52,623 bases of DNA from an uncultured Rhodopila sp. Lineage in GTDB: Bacteria; Pseudomonadota; Alphaproteobacteria; Acetobacterales; Acetobacteraceae. Where the stretch lies: positions 1 through 52,623 of the forward strand of contig CAINOE010000005.1 of NCBI GenBank assembly GCA_903851415.1, given 5' to 3'. Positions 46,153 to 52,623 of this stretch are shown piece after piece. Positions within the stretch are counted from its first letter, which is position 1; every line of letters begins with the position of its first letter. The notes under the pieces are model-generated. The model did no database searches. It was not told where the DNA came from and saw only the letters and a program-made list of their open reading frames with translations. Position numbers and translations under genes: made by a program.

Positions 46153-49100
46153 TCACGGCTTCGGTCCGCTGCCCCCCGCCGCCGCCGCATTCGCGTCGCC
46201 AAGCAAGCCGCCCGGCGGAACGTCAATCCGCTCGCCCGTCTTCGGTGGCGCCTTGCGCCGCGCACGCCATTCGTCGAAGCCCTGCAACACGACGAAGAAC
46301 GACGGCACGAACAGGACCGCGAGGCAGGTCGAGGCGATCATGCCGCTGAATACGCTGATGCCCAGCGACTTCCGCGCGTTCGCGCCGGCGCCGGTCGCCA
46401 GCACGAGCGGCAGCACGCCGAGGATAAAGGCGAACGACGTCATCAGAATCGGCCGGAACCGGGTGCGGGACGCCTCGACCGCCGATTCGAGCAGGCTCTT
46501 GCCGTGAACCATCCGCTGCTCGCGCGCCACCTCGACGATCAGGATGCCGTTCTTGGCCGACAGCGCGATCAGCAGCATCAGGCCGATCTGGGTATAGAGG
46601 TTGTTGGCGGCGCCCAGTGCGGTGAGCGCGACCACCGGTCCGATCAGCGCCAGCGGCACCGCGGCCAGCACGGCCAGCGGCAGGATCCAGCTCTCATACT
46701 GTCCGGCGAGGCAGAGATAGACCAGCAGGATCGACAGCGCGAATACATAGTAAAGCTGGTTGCCCGTCACCTTCTCCTGGTACGACATGGCGGACCATTC
46801 GTAGGTGACGTCATTCGGCAGGACGCGCGCGGCGATTTCCTCCATCGCCGACATTGCCTGGCCCGAACTGAACCCGCGCGCCGGGCCGCCGACGATGGTG
46901 GCGGACGGATACAGGTTATACAGCGTGATCAGCGGCGGCGCGGTCAGCGGTCCGAGATGCGCCAGCGCGCCGATGGGCACCATCTGGCCGTCCTGGCTGC
47001 GCACGTACAGGTTCAGCAAATCGTCCGGGTGCAGGCGATACGGCGAGTCCGCCTGCACATAGACCTGCAGCGACAGGCCGAACTTGTTGAACTGGTTGAC
47101 GTAGGTCGAGCCGACATAATCGGTCAGCGCCGCCAGCACATTGCCGACGGGCACCTTGAGGGTCTCGGCCCGGGCGCGATCGACCGTCAGGGCCACGTGC
47201 GGCGCGTTGACCCGGAACGTGGTCAGCACATTGCCGATACGCGGATCGTTCTTCGCCTGCTTGACCATCTCCTGAACCAGGTTGTCGAGCTTCTTGTAGT
47301 CGAAGCTGCCGCCGAGCATCTCCAACTGCATCTGGAAGCCGCCGGCGTTGCCGATGCCCTGGATTGGGGGCGGCGGCAGCACGAACGCCTGGCCATCCGG
47401 CAGCGCCGCCAGCGCCTTCGTCACGTTCTGGTAGATCGAAAGCAGGTCCTGGTCCGGCGCCTTGGTCCGGAGGTCAAACGGCTTCAGCATGATCCAGGCC
47501 GTGCCGGCGTTGGCGACATCGGCGCTGTTGTCGAGGATCGACATGCCCGACAGCGCGATCACCTGGTCCACGCCGGGGATGTCCTTGACGGCGTCGTTGA
47601 CCTGCTCAAGCGACGTCGTCGTGCGGCCGAGCGCCGCGCCCTCCGGCAACTGCATGGCGACCAGCAGATAGCCCTGGTCGTCGATCGGGATGAACGCCGT
47701 CGGCAGACGCCCGAGGCCCCAGATCGCGCCTCCGGCGAACAGCAGAGCGACCAGCACCATCACGCCGCTGACCCGGACCATGCGGCCGATAAAGCTTGCG
47801 TAGCCGCGCTCCATCGGATCGTAGACGTGGTTGAACGCGCGGTAGAGGAAGAAGCGCTTCTCGGGAGGCACCGGGGTGCGCAGCCACAGCGCGCACTGCG
47901 TCGGCTTCAGCGTGGCGGCGTTCACCGCGCTGATCAGCGCCGTCACCGCGATAACCAGGGCGAACTGGGCGAACATTTGCCCGGTCAGTCCCGGCACGAA
48001 CGATGCCGGGATAAACACCGCCATCAGCACCAGCGTGATGCCGATGATCGGCCCGAACAGCTCGTTCATCGCGGCAATGGCGGCGTCGTGGCCCGACATC
48101 CCGCGCTCGATATGCTTCGTCACGCCTTCGACGATGACGATGGCGTCGTCCACGACGATGCCGATGGCCAGCACGATGCCGAACAGAGTGGACAGGTTCA
48201 CTGAAAACCCGAGCGCCGCCATCCCGGCGAAGGCGCCGATGATGGTCACCGGCACGGTCGTCGCGGGCACCAGCGTGGCGCGGAAGTTCTGCAGGAACAC
48301 CAGGATGACGATCAGCACGAGGATGCCGGCCTCGTACAGCGTGGTGTAGACCTCGTTGATCGATGCCTGGACGAACAGCGTGGTGTCGTACGGGATGGAG
48401 TAGCGCAGCCCCTCCGGAAAGCGCTTCGCCAGTTTCGCCATCGTGGCGGCGACTTCCTTGCCGACTTGCAGCGAGTTCGACTCGGGCGTCTGGTAGATGG
48501 CGATGCCCGCGGCCGGCTTTCCGCTCAGCTTGAAGTCCTGCGAGTAGGTCTGCGCGCCAAGTTCGATCCGCGCGATATCCCTGACGTAGACCAGGCGTCC
48601 GCCCTGCGCTGTCTGGTCCTTGACCACGATGTCGCCGAACTGGCTCGGGTCGTTCAGCCGGGACTGAATATCGACGGTGTACTGGAAGGCGGTGTCAGCC
48701 GGCGCCGGCGGGATGCCGATCTGGCCGGCTGCGACGTTCTGGCTTTGCTGGCGGATGGCGTCGATCACGTCCTTCGGGTCGAGGCCGAAGGATTGCAGCT
48801 TCTGCGGATCCATCCAGATCCGCATGGCATAGGTGCCGGCGCCGAACACCTTGACGCTGCCTACGCCCGGCAGCCGCGCCAGTTCGTTGACCAGGTTGAT
48901 GGTGGCGTAGTTGGTCATGAACAGGCTGTCGTACTGACCTGTCGGCGAGTCCAGCGTGACGATCTGCAGGATGGCGGTATTCTTCTTCTGCACGCTGACG
49001 CCCTGCGCCTGCACCGGCTCGGGCAGCGACGCCAGCGCCAACTGCACGCGGTTCTGCACCAGCACCTGGTCGATATTCGGGTCGGTGCCGATCTGGAACG

Positions 49101-49377
49101 TGACCGTGAGGCTGTAGGTGCCGTTGGCGGCGCTGGTCGATTCCATGTACAGCATCTGGTCGACGCCGTTGACCTGAAGCTCTATCGGCAGCGCGACCGT
49201 GTCGATCACCGTCTGCGGGCTGGCGCCGGGATAGCTCGCCGTCACCGACACCGTCGGCGGGACCACGTTCGGATACTCCGAGACCGGCAGGCGGAACAGA
49301 CTGACGGCGCCGACAAGGACCAGCACAATGGCCAGCACGTTGGCGAGGACCGGGTGCTCGATAAAGAACTTCGACAT
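46153..49377 (-). CDS. RND multidrug efflux pump, HAE1 (AcrB/MexB-like) permease
   Basis: A protein of 1074 residues with 12 transmembrane segments and large periplasmic loops. It starts MSKFFIEHPVLANVLAIVLV. The proton relay is marked by the Asp pair in IVVDDAIVIVEG, and GAPPQT-like loop motifs are present. It exports amphiphilic toxins or drugs with an outer membrane factor and an adaptor. It is the last gene of a leftward operon (OMF, adaptor, pump). Confidence 0.95.
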   Translation of the reverse strand: MSKFFIEHPVLANVLAIVLVLVGAVSLFRLPVSEYPNVVPPTVSVTASYPGASPQTVIDTVALPIELQVNGVDQMLYMESTSAANGTYSLTVTFQIGTDPNIDQVLVQNRVQLALASLPEPVQAQGVSVQKKNTAILQIVTLDSPTGQYDSLFMTNYATINLVNELARLPGVGSVKVFGAGTYAMRIWMDPQKLQSFGLDPKDVIDAIRQQSQNVAAGQIGIPPAPADTAFQYTVDIQSRLNDPSQFGDIVVKDQTAQGGRLVYVRDIARIELGAQTYSQDFKLSGKPAAGIAIYQTPESNSLQVGKEVAATMAKLAKRFPEGLRYSIPYDTTLFVQASINEVYTTLYEAGILVLIVILVFLQNFRATLVPATTVPVTIIGAFAGMAALGFSVNLSTLFGIVLAIGIVVDDAIVIVEGVTKHIERGMSGHDAAIAAMNELFGPIIGITLVLMAVFIPASFVPGLTGQMFAQFALVIAVTALISAVNAATLKPTQCALWLRTPVPPEKRFFLYRAFNHVYDPMERGYASFIGRMVRVSGVMVLVALLFAGGAIWGLGRLPTAFIPIDDQGYLLVAMQLPEGAALGRTTTSLEQVNDAVKDIPGVDQVIALSGMSILDNSADVANAGTAWIMLKPFDLRTKAPDQDLLSIYQNVTKALAALPDGQAFVLPPPPIQGIGNAGGFQMQLEMLGGSFDYKKLDNLVQEMVKQAKNDPRIGNVLTTFRVNAPHVALTVDRARAETLKVPVGNVLAALTDYVGSTYVNQFNKFGLSLQVYVQADSPYRLHPDDLLNLYVRSQDGQMVPIGALAHLGPLTAPPLITLYNLYPSATIVGGPARGFSSGQAMSAMEEIAARVLPNDVTYEWSAMSYQEKVTGNQLYYVFALSILLVYLCLAGQYESWILPLAVLAAVPLALIGPVVALTALGAANNLYTQIGLMLLIALSAKNGILIVEVAREQRMVHGKSLLESAVEASRTRFRPILMTSFAFILGVLPLVLATGAGANARKSLGISVFSGMIASTCLAVLFVPSFFVVLQGFDEWRARRKAPPKTGERIDVPPGGLLGDANAAAAGGSGPKP

Positions 49378-49389
49378 CCTGGCGCGGAA

Positions 49390-50592
49390 CTATCCCCCGA
49401 TGGAGGTGATCTGCGGTGCCACCTTAATCCCCGGCGTGGCGCGCCACAGCTCACCGACAACCACGCGATCGTCCTTGTTGAGCCCGCTGCTGATCACGCG
49501 GAGACCGCCGACAAGCTCGCCAAGCTGAACGTAGCGCTGCTCGATGACGTCGTTCTGGTTCACCACCAGCAGATAGCGGCCGCCCTGGTCTTCCTGCAGC
49601 GCGCGATCAGGCACCATCAGCGCGCTCTTGACAACCTTGCCCATCGGCAGGCGCAGGTTGGCGAACATGCCGGGCAGCATGGTGCGGTTCGGATTGGCCA
49701 GTATCCCGCGCACCAGCAGCGTGCCGGTCGCCGGATCGATCGCCGGGGCGACATATTCCAGGGTTCCGCGATGCGGAAAGCCGCTCTCCCCCGAAAGCTG
49801 CACGTCGATCGGCACCTGGTGCAGTTCCGCCAGGGTCAGCCGGCGCTGATCGAGGTTGGCGCGGATCTGCAGCGCCTGCTGCGTGCTGATGTTGGCCTCC
49901 ACATAGATCGGATCGAGCTGAGTGATCTCGGCGAGCGCGGCCTCCTGGCCGTTGCCGCCGACGACGTTGCCCGGATCGATCAGGTGCTTGCCCATCTGGC
50001 CGTCGAATGGCGCTCTGACTTCGGTGTAGCTCAGATTGAGCTGGGCGATCGCGACCTGCGCCTGCGCCGCCAGGATGTTCGCCTCGGCGCTTTGCTTCTC
50101 GAAATTCCAGTGATCGACATCGACCTGGGTGGCGGCATCGCGCTTCAGCAGCGCCGTGTAACGGACCACTTCCGTCTTCGCGTAGTTCAGCGCTGCCTGT
50201 TGCAACTGAAGCTGCGCCTCGGCCTGCTTCAACTGCGCCTTGTACTGGTCCTGCTGGATGGTGAACAACAGGTCGCCTTTGCGCACGAACGCGCCGTCCT
50301 CGAAGGAGATCTTCTCCAGAAAGCCGACGACGCGGGCGAGCAGCTTCACCTGGTTGACCGCGGCGGCGTTGCCGGTGATTTCCAGCGTGTCGCTGACGGT
50401 CTCGATTTTCGGCCGGACGACGGGGATCGTCGGGACGTTGGATGCCGGCGCCTGGGCCAGCGCCTGGCCGCCGGAATGGCCGGGCAACCCGGTTGGCAGC
50501 GCGAACGCCGCGGCGATAGCCGACGCCAGGGCAACGCGCCGTCCGGCGCGCTTGCGGGGAGCCTGAGAGGCGGGCTGCACAGCGGCTACCAC
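49390..50592 (-). CDS. RND efflux periplasmic adaptor (MFP) subunit
   Basis: A protein of 400 residues with an N-terminal signal/anchor (RVALASAIAAAFALPTG) and the lipoyl/alpha-hairpin/beta-barrel layout of AcrA-like proteins (GFLEKISFEDGAFVRKGDLL; a long Gln/Ala-rich coiled hairpin; HLIDPGNVVGG). It bridges pump and outer membrane factor. It overlaps the outer membrane factor gene by seven bases and ends 12 bases before the pump start. Confidence 0.95.
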   Translation of the reverse strand: MVAAVQPASQAPRKRAGRRVALASAIAAAFALPTGLPGHSGGQALAQAPASNVPTIPVVRPKIETVSDTLEITGNAAAVNQVKLLARVVGFLEKISFEDGAFVRKGDLLFTIQQDQYKAQLKQAEAQLQLQQAALNYAKTEVVRYTALLKRDAATQVDVDHWNFEKQSAEANILAAQAQVAIAQLNLSYTEVRAPFDGQMGKHLIDPGNVVGGNGQEAALAEITQLDPIYVEANISTQQALQIRANLDQRRLTLAELHQVPIDVQLSGESGFPHRGTLEYVAPAIDPATGTLLVRGILANPNRTMLPGMFANLRLPMGKVVKSALMVPDRALQEDQGGRYLLVVNQNDVIEQRYVQLGELVGGLRVISSGLNKDDRVVVGELWRATPGIKVAPQITSIGG

Positions 50593-52220
50593 TGCGGCGC
50601 CCTCACGTCCGGTCCCCTGTCGGCCGGACCGGGCAACCCGGGCGCAGAGGGCTGCGGCTTGTCGGCGGCCGGCAGGACGCCGCCATAGTTGGTGCGGTTG
50701 CGCATCTCATCGCGCGTGGCATCGTTCACGAACCCGTTCCCCTCTCGTATCTGCCAGCCGCCGCCGAGCGCCCGGTACAGGGATGTGAGGCTGTTGGCCC
50801 AACTGCCTTCGGCTGAGGCAAGGCTGTTCTGCGCCGTATACAGATTCTGCTCGGCGGTCAGGACGGTGGTGAAGTCCCGCGTCCCAAGCAGGTACTGGTC
50901 GGTCGCGATGCGCACCGCGTTGATGGCCGCCGCCACGCTTTGGCGCAGCAATTCGACCTGATGGCGTCCCTGCAGGAAGCCGGCAAGCGCATTCTCCACA
51001 TCCGCCTGCGCCGTCAGCACCGTATTCTGATAAGCGATCAGCAGCGTCTGCAGCCGCGCGTCCTGCACCCGCACGTTGTTGGTGATCTGGCCGTAGTTGA
51101 GCAGCGGCCAGGAGAACGACGGACCGAACGAGAACTGGATGGCCTGTCCGGAGAAGACCTGGTTGAGCCGGCTGTTGCCGACGGTTGCCGCCGACGTCCC
51201 GAACGCCCCCTGCAAAAAGAACGCCGGATAGAGATCGGCCTTGGCCAGGCCGATCTGCGCGCTCTGCGCCGCGGCGTTGAGTTCGGCGGCGCGGATGTCC
51301 GGGCGGCGGCGGAGCAGGTCCGCCGGTATCCCGACCACGGCGTCCTTCGGCGGGACCGGTATCGTCTGCGGACCGGCGAGCAGCGAATCCAGCGCCTCCG
51401 GCGACATGCCGAGCAGCACGCGCAGGGCATCCTCTCCCTGCTGCAACTCCGCCGTCAGTTGCGGGATCGCCGATTCGGTCTGCGCCAGCACGTTTTGGGC
51501 CTGGTAGACGTCTAGCTCGGTCGCAGTGCCGCCGTGGAAGCGGTCGCGGGCGATTTGCAGCGCCTTGCGCTGCCTGACGACGTTCTCGCGGGCGATGATC
51601 AGTTGCTGTTGCAGGGTGCGGATGCCGGTATAGGTCGTGGCGACGTCGCCGAGCAGCGTCACGAGCACGTCGTCATAGGTGGCGATCGAGGCCAGATAGG
51701 CGGCATCGGCGGATTCCACGCCGCGGCGGAACTTGCCCCAGAAATCCAGCTCCCAGGCGATCTGGCTGCTGAGCGAGGCGCGCCAGAAATTGCCGAGCGC
51801 GAGCGTGGGATTGGCCGCGGCGTCGGTCCGCGGGGCCTGGTTGTAGGCCACGCCGGCGCCGATCTGCTGGGTCTGGGGATAGAGTTCGCCGATGGCGAGG
51901 CCGAGGGTGGCGCGCGCTTCGATCACCCGGGTGCCGGCCGCCATCAGCGTGAGATTCTGATGATAGGCCAGATCAATCAGCCGGTTCAGCGTTGGATCGT
52001 TGAACAACGTCCACCATTGCCGATCGTCCAGGTGACCGGACCTGACGGCGGGATCGCCCGATTCCAGCCAGTTGGAGGCCACCGGAGCGGTCGGCGCCTT
52101 GAAGTCGGGGCCGACCTTGCAGGCTGCCAGCGGCAACAGCAGCGACACGGCCAAGGCGCGACGCCATTGGCGGGGCGCACGTGGCCGGGGGACGGGATTA
52201 TGGACGGCGAGCGGCAACAT
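50586..52220 (-). CDS. RND efflux outer membrane factor (NodT/TolC-type lipoprotein)
   Basis: A protein of 544 residues from the ATG at 52220 (a longer frame starts at 52316). The lipobox LLPLAAC marks a lipoprotein, followed by KVGPDFKAP. Two OEP repeat halves with long coiled helices (YQAQNVLAQTES-like and LYTAQNSLASAEGSW) are as in NodT-type factors. Being the first gene of the operon is less usual than the common adaptor-pump-OMF order. Confidence 0.92.
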   Translation of the reverse strand: MLPLAVHNPVPRPRAPRQWRRALAVSLLLPLAACKVGPDFKAPTAPVASNWLESGDPAVRSGHLDDRQWWTLFNDPTLNRLIDLAYHQNLTLMAAGTRVIEARATLGLAIGELYPQTQQIGAGVAYNQAPRTDAAANPTLALGNFWRASLSSQIAWELDFWGKFRRGVESADAAYLASIATYDDVLVTLLGDVATTYTGIRTLQQQLIIARENVVRQRKALQIARDRFHGGTATELDVYQAQNVLAQTESAIPQLTAELQQGEDALRVLLGMSPEALDSLLAGPQTIPVPPKDAVVGIPADLLRRRPDIRAAELNAAAQSAQIGLAKADLYPAFFLQGAFGTSAATVGNSRLNQVFSGQAIQFSFGPSFSWPLLNYGQITNNVRVQDARLQTLLIAYQNTVLTAQADVENALAGFLQGRHQVELLRQSVAAAINAVRIATDQYLLGTRDFTTVLTAEQNLYTAQNSLASAEGSWANSLTSLYRALGGGWQIREGNGFVNDATRDEMRNRTNYGGVLPAADKPQPSAPGLPGPADRGPDVRAPQW

Positions 52221-52556
52221 AGCCGGCCCGGACCGCACGCGAGACGCCAGCAGATAGTGCCACGTAGTCAGTCCGTCCTTGCCGTTGCGTTGTGAGCATA
52301 AGCGTGCAGCCGCCATGAGAAATCAAGCGTATTGGATGCCGGTTCGCCAGGTTTTCGATCGTTTGCCTCCGCCGCGCTGCCGCCAGGCCACACTGCTTTG
52401 CCCCTTCGTGATTGTCCGCCGCAAAAACGCACGGTGAAAAATTCGGCGCTTTGCATTTTTCGACAGCGGGAAGGTGCCTGGCGGGAAACGTCGACGGTCT
52501 ATCCAGCCGCCTAGAGCCTTTTTCAGGCTGACTGGAATCGCGGCGATGACCCTATT
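52221..52556. other. Intergenic stretch at the right edge
   Basis: About 335 bases upstream of the efflux operon. I see no gene and no TetR/MarR regulator; the regulator of the operon, if adjacent, would lie beyond the window. The minus-strand frame here looks like a chance frame. Confidence 0.4.
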
Positions 52557-52623
52557 CGTCATGGCCCGGCTTGTCCGGGCCACCTATCGCGGCAGGGTGC
52601 TGGTATAGGTGGCCCGGACAAGC
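52557..52623. repeat. Palindromic repeat, second copy, cut by window edge
   Basis: Perfect inverted arms of 19 bases (52569-52587, GCTTGTCCGGGCCACCTAT; 52605-52623) around a 17-base loop. The left flank CGTCATGGCCCG matches the core of the repeat at 16155-16246. The outer right part lies beyond the window. Confidence 0.85.

Noticed and set aside
46090..50688. Long open frames (704 and 740 residues) antisense to the RND pump and adaptor
   Set aside because: Composition is Arg/His/Asp/Gln-biased with no motif; the opposite strand is an unmistakable RND operon.

Overview
The window is about 52.6 kb of high-GC DNA with short operons on both strands. It looks like an alphaproteobacterial chromosome, most probably Acetobacteraceae or a close relative. 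The grounds are the extra segment in the PheT B5 region, the gcvT-gcvH-gcvP operon behind a tandem glycine riboswitch, the etfB-etfA-hbd cluster, a SorA/SorB sulfite dehydrogenase pair, a NodT-type RND efflux operon, a PEP-CTERM protein and overall codon use. The family assignment is inference.

Layout. Positions 1-9 kb are core metabolism: the 3' part of pheT, a short oxidoreductase/membrane operon on the minus strand, a PEP-CTERM protein, then riboswitch-gcvTHP. Positions 9.0-12.5 kb are an accessory patch of unrecognised genes: two two-TM proteins, a ribbon-helix-helix-like protein, a TTG-started 50-residue ORF and a 303-residue orphan. Positions 12.5-18.4 kb hold an LLM flavin oxidoreductase, a frameshifted AbiEii-like nucleotidyltransferase, a ThDP enzyme, an SDR and an acyltransferase-3. 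Positions 18.4-19.9 kb are a gene graveyard with VapC and PhyH remnants. Positions 19.9-28.8 kb hold sorAB, a degenerate tRNA-Ile-like sequence, hbd-etfA-etfB, a HIG1-like protein, an MscS-type channel and a 2OG-Fe dioxygenase, followed by a possible 6S-like RNA with a good terminator.

Positions 29-39 kb carry DUF3800, LysR, retropepsin-like, Uma2, DUF1330, MBL-fold, TPR and RlpA-like proteins, a Nudix hydrolase, an acyl-CoA synthetase and a truncated haemoglobin fused to a GIY-YIG-like domain. Positions 39-41 kb hold the most distinctive locus: a TumE-like (DUF6516) putative toxin overlapping a 526-residue partner, which joins a TumA-like winged helix to a C-terminal ImmA/IrrE-like domain whose HExxH motif is missing. 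Its promoter and a palindromic operator can be read directly. Positions 41-46 kb hold an aldehyde dehydrogenase, a CAT-anticodon tRNA, an AraC regulator, a decayed secreted-protein region and a RelE/ParE module with a frameshifted toxin. Positions 46-52.3 kb are an outer-membrane factor/adaptor/RND pump operon.

Two copies of one palindromic hairpin family lie at 16.2 kb and at the right edge. Several accessory genes carry single frameshifts (AbiEii, RelE, VapC, a secreted protein). These could be true decay or assembly error, and read mapping would decide.
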